Assembly: GCA_902796455.1 (NCBI GenBank)
Contig: CADBPH010000171.1
Location: forward strand, 1 to 11,761
Source of the DNA: an uncultured Bacteroidia bacterium
GTDB lineage: Bacteria; Bacteroidota; Bacteroidia; Bacteroidales; UBA932
DNA length: 11,761 bases
Reading direction: 5' to 3'
The notes under the pieces were generated by a model, which saw only the letters and a program-made list of their open reading frames with translations, searched no databases and was not told the origin of the DNA. Each line of letters starts with the position of its first letter. The stretch's first letter is position 1. Shown in pieces: positions 1 to 6,192 of this stretch. The translations under genes and the position numbers were made by a program.

Positions 1-1
1 G

Positions 2-379
2 AAGATGGGACTGATCCTGGTGGATACCAAATATGAGTTCGGCAAGCGGGACGGGAAGATTTACCTGATGGATGAGGTGCATACGCCTGATTCCTCCCGT
101 TATTTTTACGCGGACGGTTATGCGGAGCGCCTCTCCCGCGGCGAGCGTCAGCGCCAGTTGTCCAAGGAGTTTGTCCGCGAATGGCTGATGGCTTCCGGGT
201 TCCAGGGCCGGGAAGGGGAGCAGGTTCCTCCGATGACCCCCGAGGTTGTCGCCGGGATTACGGATCGCTATATCGAGCTGTACGAGCATATTACGGGTGA
301 ACCTTTCGTGCGTGCCGATTATTCTGTCGAAGAAATGGAAGCCCGGGTGAAAGATTGCCTGGCGCAGTTGGCGAAATAA
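2..379 (+). CDS. purC: Phosphoribosylaminoimidazole-succinocarboxamide synthase, C-terminal part (5' end outside window)
   Basis: SAICAR synthetase joins CAIR and aspartate, using ATP, in de novo purine synthesis in the cytoplasm. The reading frame is open to the left edge, so only about the last 125 residues are present; the family is usually 240-310 residues long. The fragment holds the second family signature, LVDTKYEFG, near its start, followed by [11 protein letters not shown] and [12 protein letters not shown], which are typical of the nucleotide- and substrate-binding C-terminal half. The internal ATG at position 5 is not the true start, because the conserved block begins immediately there. 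The stop is TAA at 377-379. A strong hairpin 21 bases downstream ends the transcript. The gene converges with the aquaporin gene. The identification rests on the family signature and is firm; nothing can be said about its promoter or upstream neighbours. Confidence 0.93.
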   Translation, partial: KMGLILVDTKYEFGKRDGKIYLMDEVHTPDSSRYFYADGYAERLSRGERQRQLSKEFVREWLMASGFQGREGEQVPPMTPEVVAGITDRYIELYEHITGEPFVRADYSVEEMEARVKDCLAQLAK

Positions 380-400
380 ACGCCTTATCGGATAGAAAAA

Positions 401-438
401 GAGGCTGGCCAAAAAACTTTTGGCCAGCCTCCATTTTT
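401..438. terminator. Bidirectional intrinsic terminator between purC and the aquaporin gene
   Basis: A perfect 14-bp stem pairs 401-414 with 418-431 around a 3-base loop. On the + strand it is followed by a T run at 434-438; on the - strand it is followed by TTTTTC (complement of 395-400). The stem core is GGCTGGCC/GGCCAGCC. It lies between two convergent stop codons and can end both transcripts. Confidence 0.9.
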
Positions 439-467
439 CTTCCGGAGCGAATCCGGTAAACAGCTTC

Positions 468-1142
468 CTATGCTTCCTTCGGGGCGATTGCGCACCAGAC
501 GCAGGCGCTGAGCGCACCACCGACGAGCGGCGCCACGATGAAGACCCAGAGGTCCTTCAGGGCCTGGCCCTGTGCGAAGAGGGCGGGACCGATGGAGCGG
601 GCCGGGTTCACGGAAGTTCCCGTCAGGTTGATGCAGACCAGGTGGATCAGCACCAGGGACAGACCGATGGCCAGTCCGGCGAGGTTGCCGGCACCGACTT
701 TGGCGTCAGTCGTTCCGAGGACGACCAGGACGAAGAGGAAGGTCGCGATCACTTCAACAAGGAATGCACCGCCATTGCCGCCGGCGTTGGCGACAGCGTT
801 GGAGCCGAGTGCGCCCGTGAGGTCGGCATGACCGGTCGCTTTGACAATCAGCAGGAGGCAGGCACCACCGAGGATACCGCCGATAACCTGGCCGATCCAA
901 TAGCCGCAAGCGTCTTTCCAGCTCATGCGGCCGGCGAGGGCGACACCGAGGGTGATCGCCGGGTTGATATGGCAACCGGAAATGCCGCCGATGGTGTAAG
1001 CCATGGCGATGACGGCAAGACCGAATGCGAGAGCAGTGGCAGCGACGCCGGCCGGCTCACCGCACCCTACGAACGCTGCAGTACCGCAGCCCAGAAGCGT
1101 AAGGACAAATGTCCCGATGCATTCAGCAATGTACTTTTTCAT
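468..1142 (-). CDS. aqpZ: Aquaporin Z-type water channel (MIP family)
   Basis: A 224-residue inner-membrane channel of normal AqpZ length, with six hydrophobic segments and two half-helices. Both NPA boxes are intact: HINPA around residue 60 and SVNPAR around residue 179. Counting from these boxes against E. coli AqpZ, the aromatic/arginine filter is F40, H167, T176 and R182. This is the narrow water-selective set rather than the wider glycerol-facilitator set. It should therefore conduct water and help with osmotic shifts; no glycerol kinase or glycerol gene is nearby. The start is ATG (complement of 1140-1142) and the protein opens with MKKYIAECIGTF, a usual MIP N-terminus. It is transcribed alone, divergently from manC with 88 bp between start codons, and ends at the hairpin shared with purC. 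Family and filter assignment are firm; water selectivity is inferred from those residues. Confidence 0.95.
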   Translation of the reverse strand: MKKYIAECIGTFVLTLLGCGTAAFVGCGEPAGVAATALAFGLAVIAMAYTIGGISGCHINPAITLGVALAGRMSWKDACGYWIGQVIGGILGGACLLLIVKATGHADLTGALGSNAVANAGGNGGAFLVEVIATFLFVLVVLGTTDAKVGAGNLAGLAIGLSLVLIHLVCINLTGTSVNPARSIGPALFAQGQALKDLWVFIVAPLVGGALSACVWCAIAPKEA

Positions 1143-1230
1143 AATGGTTGAACGGTTTGTTGGTTTAGTATTGCTAAATATAGGGAAGTTTTTCTGATTA
1201 TTTTCATTATTTTTGAAAAAAGTTCAACGA
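1143..1230. promoter_or_regulatory. Divergent promoter region between aqpZ and manC
   Basis: This AT-rich 88-bp gap separates two divergent start codons and must hold at least the aqpZ promoter. For aqpZ the best -7 match is TATATTTA (complement of 1175-1182), seven of eight to TAnnTTTG, about 32 bases before the ATG; I find no TTTG at the expected -33 position. For manC, TATTTTTG at 1208-1215 fits TAnnTTTG exactly but again lacks a clear -33 box and would leave a leader of only about 10 bases. The region is certain to be intergenic; the exact boxes are weakly supported. Confidence 0.45.
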
Positions 1231-2271
1231 ATGGATACACATGTGGTCATCATGGCCGGCGGAGTCGGCAGCCGTTTGTGGCCGGTCAGTACGCCTGCGC
1301 TTCCCAAGCAGTTCATCGATTTGCTGGGTGTCGGGCGCACGCTGTTGCAACTGACTGCGGACCGTTTCCTGCCGGTGGCCGATCTCTCTCATTTCTGGGT
1401 TGTCACCTCCGAACGCTACGTGGATACGGTCCGGGAACAGCTTCCCGACATCCCGCCTGCACAGATTCTGGCAGAACCGGAGCCGCGCAACACAGCGCCG
1501 TGCATCGCCTATGCCTGCCGGAAAATCGCCGCCCGGTTCCCCCATGCGAACGTCGTCGTGACCCCGTCGGATGCGCTCGTGCTGGATACGCAGCTGTTTA
1601 CCCGGATGATCCGGATGGCCCTGGAGGCGACGCAGCACACGGGCTCCATTGTCACGCTCGGGATCCGGCCGACAGGGCCGCATACCGGCTACGGCTATAT
1701 CCAGGCCGAGAAGCCCCAGGAGGAAACACTTGTCAAAGTGCTGTCTTTCAAGGAGAAGCCAAATCTTGAGACGGCCCGTCGGTATTTGGCTGCGGGAGGA
1801 TACTATTGGAATGCCGGTATTTTTGTCTGGAATGTAGATACCATCAACGACCAGATCCGTACCCATGCCCCCGGCATCGCTGCCGTCATGGACCGGATCG
1901 AGCCGGCTTTCTATACAGAGACCGAAGCGGCTGTACTGAAGGAATGGTTCCCGCAGTGCGAAAAGATTTCGATTGACTATGCCGTCATGGAAAAATCCCG
2001 GGATATCCGGGTGGTGGCCGGGGACTTGAAATGGAGCGACCTGGGCAGTTGGACGTCGGTCGGAGACCATATCCGGCCGGACGGGCAGGGGAACGCCTGT
2101 GTCGGGGAAGATGTGCGCCTGTTTGATTGCAAGGGGTGCATCGTGCATGCGGACGGGTCCGCCCGGGTCGTCGTGCAGGGGTTGGAGAACTATATTGTCG
2201 CAGCCAAGGAGGGGAATATCCTCGTTTGCAGCAAGGAGCGGGAGCAGGATATCCGGTCCTATTCAGAATAA
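1231..2271 (+). CDS. manC: Mannose-1-phosphate guanylyltransferase (GDP-mannose pyrophosphorylase)
   Basis: The enzyme makes GDP-mannose from GTP and mannose-1-phosphate, the donor for mannose, and after conversion fucose or related sugars, in surface glycans. The 346-residue protein starts with the nucleotidyltransferase loop AGG.GSRLWP.S....PKQF at residues 9-28. It continues with PSD at 112-114 (the PSDH metal/nucleotide region), FKEKPN at 173-178, YYWNAGIFVW at 191-200 and SIDYAVME at 247-254, all typical of ManC/RfbM. It lacks the C-terminal cupin isomerase domain of bifunctional type II enzymes, so mannose-6-phosphate isomerase must come from elsewhere. I take ATG 1231 as start; an in-frame TTG at 1213 would add six unconserved residues (MKKVQR). 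The gene is followed after 13 bases by ugd, and the two are probably one transcript. A pyrophosphorylase for another hexose is possible but less likely. Confidence 0.9.
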   Translation: MDTHVVIMAGGVGSRLWPVSTPALPKQFIDLLGVGRTLLQLTADRFLPVADLSHFWVVTSERYVDTVREQLPDIPPAQILAEPEPRNTAPCIAYACRKIAARFPHANVVVTPSDALVLDTQLFTRMIRMALEATQHTGSIVTLGIRPTGPHTGYGYIQAEKPQEETLVKVLSFKEKPNLETARRYLAAGGYYWNAGIFVWNVDTINDQIRTHAPGIAAVMDRIEPAFYTETEAAVLKEWFPQCEKISIDYAVMEKSRDIRVVAGDLKWSDLGSWTSVGDHIRPDGQGNACVGEDVRLFDCKGCIVHADGSARVVVQGLENYIVAAKEGNILVCSKEREQDIRSYSE

Positions 2272-2284
2272 GGAAGCAGCAACC

Positions 2285-3598
2285 ATGAATATTGCAGTCG
2301 TAGGGACAGGATATGTCGGCCTGGTGAGCGGGGCTTGTTTTGCCGAAATGGGAGCGGACGTTACTTGCGTGGATGTGGACCGGGAGAAAATTTCCCGGCT
2401 GCAGCGCGGGGAAATCCCGATCTATGAACCGCAGCTGGACGGGATTGTCCAGCGGAACATGCGGGAGGGACGCCTGCATTTCACGACGGACCTGGCCGGA
2501 TGCCTGGATGCGGTCGAGATTGTTTTCAGTGCGGTCGGGACGCCGCCCGATGCGGATGGAAGCGCCGATCTGCATTATGTGCTCGATGTCGCCCGGACAG
2601 TCGGGCGCCATATCAATCATTATGTCCTTGTCGCCATCAAGTCGACGGTCCCCGTCGGAACGGCCGGGAAGGTCCGTGCCGTCATCCGGGAAGAGCTGGA
2701 CCGGCGCGGCGTGGAGGTCCCTTTCGATGTCGCGTCCAATCCGGAATTCCTCAAGGAAGGATCCGCCGTCAGGGATTTCCTGAGTCCGGACCGGGTCATT
2801 GTCGGGGTGGATTCCCCGCGGGCGCGCGAGTGGATGACCCGTTTGTACAGGCCGTTGATGCTGAAGAGCTTCCGTGTGATTTTCACGGATGTCACCTCCG
2901 CCGAGATGATCAAGTATGCCGCCAACTCGATGCTGGCGACCCGGATCAGTTTCATGAATGACATCGCGAACCTGTGCGAGGTCGTGGGGGCGGATGTCAA
3001 CCAGGTCCGGCAGGGGATCGGGGCGGACAGCCGGATCGGCAGCAAATTCCTCTATCCAGGATGCGGTTACGGCGGCAGCTGTTTCCCCAAGGATGTCCGT
3101 GCGCTGATCCGTACGGCGGAGCAGGCCGGATGCCGGATGCGGGTCCTGGAAGCCGTGGAAGCGGTCAATGAGGATCAGAAGAAGTTGCTGTTCGACAAGC
3201 TGAGCGTCTATTTCGACGGGTATCTGGAAGGCCGGAAGGTTGCCTTGTGGGGGCTGTCTTTCAAGCCGGAGACGGATGACATGCGTGAAGCGACGTCGCT
3301 GGTAACCATCTCCCTGTTGTTGGGTGCAGGATGCAACGTGTCTGTATATGATCCGGTTGCGATGGATGAATGCCGCCGCCGGCTCGGGGATCGGGTCCTG
3401 TATGCGCCGGATATGTACGAGGCGGTCCGCGGGGCGGATGCCTTGCTGCTGCTGACAGAGTGGAAACAGTTCCGGATGCCGGACTGGACGCGTGTGCGGA
3501 ACTTGATGCAGACGCCGCTGGTGCTGGACGGCCGCAATATTTATGACAAGGCGGAATTGGCGGATCATGGGCTCGTCTACCAGGGGATCGGCATCTGA
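2285..3598 (+). CDS. ugd: UDP-glucose 6-dehydrogenase
   Basis: It oxidises UDP-glucose twice with NAD+ to UDP-glucuronate, the precursor of acidic sugars in capsules and exopolysaccharides. The 437-residue protein has the full three-part architecture. An N-terminal Rossmann domain carries GTGYVGL at residues 7-13. The substrate region has SNPEFLKEG at 151-159 and EMIKYAANS at 207-215 (K210 is the likely catalytic lysine). The nucleophile C266 lies in GYGGSCFPKD. A C-terminal NDP-sugar-binding domain has ALWGLSFKPETDDMREA. The run GADSRIGSKFLYPG fits UDP-glucose rather than GDP-mannose dehydrogenases (AlgD), which matters because manC is next door. ATG 2285 is chosen because the Rossmann strand begins there; the open frame runs back into manC. 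AAGGAAG at 2270-2276, overlapping the manC stop, is a Shine-Dalgarno-like element at suitable spacing. I see no clear downstream hairpin. Confidence 0.93.
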   Translation: MNIAVVGTGYVGLVSGACFAEMGADVTCVDVDREKISRLQRGEIPIYEPQLDGIVQRNMREGRLHFTTDLAGCLDAVEIVFSAVGTPPDADGSADLHYVLDVARTVGRHINHYVLVAIKSTVPVGTAGKVRAVIREELDRRGVEVPFDVASNPEFLKEGSAVRDFLSPDRVIVGVDSPRAREWMTRLYRPLMLKSFRVIFTDVTSAEMIKYAANSMLATRISFMNDIANLCEVVGADVNQVRQGIGADSRIGSKFLYPGCGYGGSCFPKDVRALIRTAEQAGCRMRVLEAVEAVNEDQKKLLFDKLSVYFDGYLEGRKVALWGLSFKPETDDMREATSLVTISLLLGAGCNVSVYDPVAMDECRRRLGDRVLYAPDMYEAVRGADALLLLTEWKQFRMPDWTRVRNLMQTPLVLDGRNIYDKAELADHGLVYQGIGI

Positions 3599-3640
3599 TT
3601 CTGTGCAGTCGCGTTTTTTTTGAAAAAAGTTGTAAAAATA

Positions 3641-3672
3641 TTTGGAGTTTTCCCGGGGAAGACCTACCTTTG
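3641..3672 (+). promoter_or_regulatory. Bacteroidota housekeeping promoter for the tRNA-Lys genes
   Basis: A -33 box TTTG at 3641-3644 and a -7 box TACCTTTG at 3665-3672 are separated by 20 bases, an exact fit to the Bacteroidota consensus TTTG-N19/21-TAnnTTTG. Upstream lies an A/T tract, TTTTTGAAAAAAGTT at 3617-3631, which could act as an UP-like element. Transcription would begin near 3679, giving a leader of about 30 bases before the first tRNA. Confidence 0.85.
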
Positions 3673-3709
3673 CAATCCCGATTTCGAGATTCGATGGGGA
3701 AAAACGGAA

Positions 3710-3782
3710 GACTCGTTAGCTCAGTTGGTAGAGCACAACACTTTTAATGTTGGGGTCTCGGGTTCGAGCCCCGAACGGGTCA
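3710..3782 (+). tRNA. tRNA-Lys(UUU)
   Basis: A complete 73-base cloverleaf. The acceptor stem pairs 3710-3716 with 3775-3781 and has one T-G wobble. The D arm is GCTC/GAGC around AGTTGGTA. The anticodon stem CAACA/TGTTG encloses loop CTTTTAA, anticodon TTT at 3743-3745. The variable loop is GGGTC, the T stem TCGGG/CCCGA with TTCGAGC, and the discriminator A3782. No CCA is encoded, so it is added after transcription. It reads lysine AAA (and AAG by wobble) and is first in a two-tRNA transcript. Confidence 0.97.
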
Positions 3783-3798
3783 CGAAAAATGGGAGATT

Positions 3799-3871
3799 GC
3801 TTCCTTAGCTCAGTTGGTAGAGCACGACACTCTTAATGTTGGGGTCCAGGGTTCGAGCCCCTGAGGGAGCA
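3799..3871 (+). tRNA. tRNA-Lys(CUU)
   Basis: A complete 73-base cloverleaf 16 bases after the first lysine tRNA. The acceptor stem GCTTCCT/AGGGAGC (3799-3805 with 3864-3870) has one T-G wobble. The anticodon stem CGACA/TGTTG has one G-T wobble, and loop CTCTTAA carries anticodon CTT at 3832-3834. The T stem is CAGGG/CCCTG, the discriminator A3871, with no CCA encoded. The D arm and variable loop are identical to the first tRNA, so the pair looks like a duplication that diverged in the acceptor, T arm and anticodon. It reads lysine AAG. Confidence 0.97.
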
Positions 3872-3874
3872 CAA

Positions 3875-3920
3875 AAATCAGCCAGGAAGACACGTTGGGG
3901 TCACTGGCTGATTTATTTGT
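3875..3920 (+). terminator. Hairpin after the tRNA-Lys pair, probable terminator
   Basis: A perfect 11-bp inverted repeat, AAATCAGCCAG at 3875-3885 and CTGGCTGATTT at 3904-3914, encloses an 18-base loop and leads into the T-rich ATTTATTTGTTT. It begins three bases after the second tRNA. The loop is longer than usual for an intrinsic terminator and contains tRNA-like bases (see findings), so a processing or other role is possible. Confidence 0.65.
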
Positions 3921-3934
3921 TTAGCGTTATCCCC

Positions 3935-4882
3935 ATGGATCTTTCGGACAAAAAACGGGCTTCGCGCAACCGGACGCTCTCCCTTTCGAAGGAAGAGGCG
4001 GAAGTTGCGCGGCGGACCCTCCTCCGTGCGGAAGACCTCCGCAGCGGGGTATCCGCGGAGAATCGGATCATCTGTGCGGATTTGTTCGACGTGTTGGATC
4101 TCATCCCGGACGCAAGCGCGGACCTGGTCATCGCCGATCCGCCCTATAACCTCCGCAAAGAATTCGGTGAGCGGACTTTCTCCCCGCTGCCCGAAACGGA
4201 ATATGTCCGTTACCTGCGTTCCTGGCTCGGCAAGCTTTCCCGCAAACTGACGCCTTCAGGGAGTTTGTACCTGTGCGGGGACTGGAAGTGTTCTCCTGCT
4301 CAGTATCAGGTACTTCAAGAAGAATTATCCATCCTGAACCGGATTACCTGGCAGCGGGAGAAAGGCCGCGGCGCCGCTGCGAACTGGAAGAATTCCATGG
4401 AGGATATCTGGTTCGCGGTCAAGAATCCGGCGGACTATTACTTTGATGTCGACGCCGTCCGGATGAAGCGGCAAGTCATTGCGCCCTATCGCGAAAACGG
4501 GCAGCCGAAGGATTGGACGGAAACGGATGGCGGAAAGTACCGGCTGACCTGTCCGTCCAATTTCTGGGATGACATCACGGTTCCTTTCTGGTCCATGCCG
4601 GAAAACACGGACCATCCGACCCAGAAGCCCGAGAAGCTGATGGCCAAATTGATCCTGGCCTCATCCCGGCCGGGGGACCTGGTGCTGGATCCCTTCATGG
4701 GCAGCGGCACGGTCTGCGTGACGGCCAAGAAACTGGGCCGCCGGTTCATCGGCATTGAGCGCGAGGAACAGTATTGCCTTTGGGCGGCCCGCCGACTGGA
4801 ACTGGCAGGGCAGGACAACCGGATCCAGGGGTATGCAGACGGTTTCTTCTGGGAGCGGAATACCCTCAGCCGGCGGGGGTAA
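3935..4882 (+). CDS. Site-specific DNA amino-methyltransferase (N6-adenine or N4-cytosine), beta class, solitary
   Basis: It transfers methyl from S-adenosylmethionine to an exocyclic amino group in DNA. In the 315-residue protein the catalytic motif IV, DPPYN at residues 68-72, comes first. It is followed by a variable stretch likely to recognise the target, HPTQKP at 227-232, the AdoMet-binding motif I DPFMGSGT at 252-259, and FIGIE at 271-275. Order IV-target-I defines the beta class (N6_N4_Mtase family, as in E. coli YhdJ or CcrM). DPPY fits N6-adenine best, but N4-cytosine cannot be excluded. A charged helical stretch precedes the catalytic domain (about residues 15-38). ATG 3935 is chosen because the frame open further upstream runs into the second tRNA. 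No endonuclease, specificity subunit or repair gene is adjacent, so it appears solitary. It converges with the phosphatase gene, stop codons eight bases apart, with no terminator between. I see no convincing promoter of its own. Confidence 0.9.
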   Translation: MDLSDKKRASRNRTLSLSKEEAEVARRTLLRAEDLRSGVSAENRIICADLFDVLDLIPDASADLVIADPPYNLRKEFGERTFSPLPETEYVRYLRSWLGKLSRKLTPSGSLYLCGDWKCSPAQYQVLQEELSILNRITWQREKGRGAAANWKNSMEDIWFAVKNPADYYFDVDAVRMKRQVIAPYRENGQPKDWTETDGGKYRLTCPSNFWDDITVPFWSMPENTDHPTQKPEKLMAKLILASSRPGDLVLDPFMGSGTVCVTAKKLGRRFIGIEREEQYCLWAARRLELAGQDNRIQGYADGFFWERNTLSRRG

Positions 4883-4890
4883 CGCGCGGA

Positions 4891-6192
4891 TCAGTTCCGG
4901 GTCTCCAGGTAGCTTTCAATCTTCGGATAGTAATAGTTCTTGACATCTTCCCAGTGATAGAAGGGCCAGATGTCCGTTTCGACGGGAATGTGCTTCTCCT
5001 CTTCCTGGAGCAGGAATTTGACCAGGATGTCGTCGCTTCCCGGCTTGCGGAAGAAGATCATCTGTACATTCGAGGCCATCGGAATGACCTGGAACAGGGA
5101 GAAATGGTCGCAGACATGCAGGAAATCGGGCGGGACTTCCCGGCAGCCGTCCAATTCCAGCGCGCGGACCAGCAGGATGACGAATCCGTCATGGCTGAAG
5201 CGGAGGAAAGCACCGTTCTCCCCGGCGTCTATGGCCTTCTGGGCATTGTCAAACATGTGTTTGGCCGGGAAATACCCCCGTTTGTATCCCGGGGTCATCC
5301 CGGTATAGTAGCCGGGCGCGATCAGCCAGGAAATCGTATTGGACAGGAAGATGGTGTAAAGCTGTTCCTTGGTGAAATATTTCCGGAAGGTCCGCTTCAT
5401 CTTCAGTTCCGGGACGCACTGCATATCTTCCGCAATATCGTACAGATCCTCGGAAAACTTGGCGGGATTCCCGCCGTTGTAATCTTGAATCAACGACTTG
5501 TCTTTCAGGAATTTCCCGCTGAGGTCCACCGTGCCTCTCAGCGAGTCCCGGACGAACCGCGCCCGGTTCTTGATCGCATCCGATCCCGGTACGGCGGTCA
5601 CGCTGTCGCTGCCGTTGCTCATGTACCACTTGTCGCTCGGATAATATCCCATGCTCTCAACGTTCAGCCCGGGATTGCGGCGTTTGAGTTCGCCTACGAA
5701 ATGCTCCATGCTCTCTTGACACCGGTGGACGTTGGTCGAACGGGCATCCACCCGGGCACTTCCCGTGAAAACGCCTGGATAGCGGGTGAATGCGCGCGCC
5801 GCGATCCCCTCGTGTTCCCGTCCGCCGAGTTTCGAGAGCTCTCCGCCTTTCCCTTTCGCATCGGCGTAGGCGATCCGGAGGTTTTTCAAGAGGGTTTTTC
5901 CCTTGCGGGTGAGTGCTCCGGCGGAGTCGGCCTTCTCCAGCAATCCGAGGGTCCGGTCGTAGAACCTATTTGAGGTTAGATATCGGGAACCATGTCTTCC
6001 GAAATGGCTGATGTAGAAGGCTTCATATCCTTCGGGCGGCGGTGTTTGCCGGTACCCTCCTCCAGGATAGGAATAGTAATTCGAGCCGAGTTTGTCGATG
6101 TCGGCCCAGAGCTCTTTGCGGGAGGTTTGAGCGGTGGCGGCCGTGCCGATCGTCAAAAGGACGAGGCCGGCCAGGAACATGGATTTATTCAT
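4891..6192 (-). CDS. Secreted histidine acid phosphatase (phytase/MINPP-like, branch 2)
   Basis: A 433-residue phosphomonoesterase that works through a phosphohistidine intermediate. An N-terminal signal peptide (hydrophobic residues 5-20, likely cut after TATAQ or nearby) sends it to the periplasm or beyond. The nucleophile motif is RHGSR near residues 66-70, in HFGRHGSRYLTSN. The next conserved block, DARSTNVHRCQESMEHF (about 148-163), supplies the second phosphate-binding arginine. The proton donor is HD in SHDGFV near 331. The arrangement matches the His_Phos_2 family, which includes phytases and multiple inositol polyphosphate phosphatases; MINPPs usually have HAE where this has HD, and the usual RHGxRxP proline is not obvious. 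Substrate is unknown: inositol phosphates, sugar phosphates or a phosphorylated glycan are all possible. Its ATG overlaps the stop of the preceding lipoprotein by 8 bp (ATGAATAA), so translation is probably coupled. It is the last gene of the - strand array. Confidence 0.85.
   Translation of the reverse strand: MNKSMFLAGLVLLTIGTAATAQTSRKELWADIDKLGSNYYSYPGGGYRQTPPPEGYEAFYISHFGRHGSRYLTSNRFYDRTLGLLEKADSAGALTRKGKTLLKNLRIAYADAKGKGGELSKLGGREHEGIAARAFTRYPGVFTGSARVDARSTNVHRCQESMEHFVGELKRRNPGLNVESMGYYPSDKWYMSNGSDSVTAVPGSDAIKNRARFVRDSLRGTVDLSGKFLKDKSLIQDYNGGNPAKFSEDLYDIAEDMQCVPELKMKRTFRKYFTKEQLYTIFLSNTISWLIAPGYYTGMTPGYKRGYFPAKHMFDNAQKAIDAGENGAFLRFSHDGFVILLVRALELDGCREVPPDFLHVCDHFSLFQVIPMASNVQMIFFRKPGSDDILVKFLLQEEEKHIPVETDIWPFYHWEDVKNYYYPKIESYLETRN

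Noticed and set aside
443..457. Small CCGGA/TCCGG hairpin downstream of the aquaporin stop codon
   Set aside because: The 5-bp stem is too short to be meaningful next to the 14-bp terminator and is likely chance in G/C-rich sequence.
1213..1230. TTG start for manC
   Set aside because: It adds six unconserved residues; the ATG at 1231 puts the nucleotidyltransferase loop at the usual distance from the N-terminus.
2099..2284. Longer start for ugd overlapping manC
   Set aside because: The first strand of the Rossmann fold begins exactly at ATG 2285, and the extra 62 residues are just manC sequence in another frame.
2285..3598. GDP-mannose 6-dehydrogenase (AlgD) instead of Ugd
   Set aside because: Tempting because of the adjacent manC, but the substrate-region run GADSRIGSKFLYPG followed by GYGGSCFPKD follows UDP-glucose dehydrogenases rather than AlgD.
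3620..3934. Open frame across the first tRNA and an upstream extension of the methyltransferase frame starting inside the second tRNA
   Set aside because: Both lie over complete tRNA cloverleaves and a hairpin; the conserved methyltransferase sequence needs only the ATG at 3935.
3700..4890. Integrative element inserted at the tRNA locus
   Set aside because: There is no integrase, no repeat of the tRNA 3' end flanking the methyltransferase, and no visible shift in base composition; only a short tRNA-like fragment in the hairpin loop.
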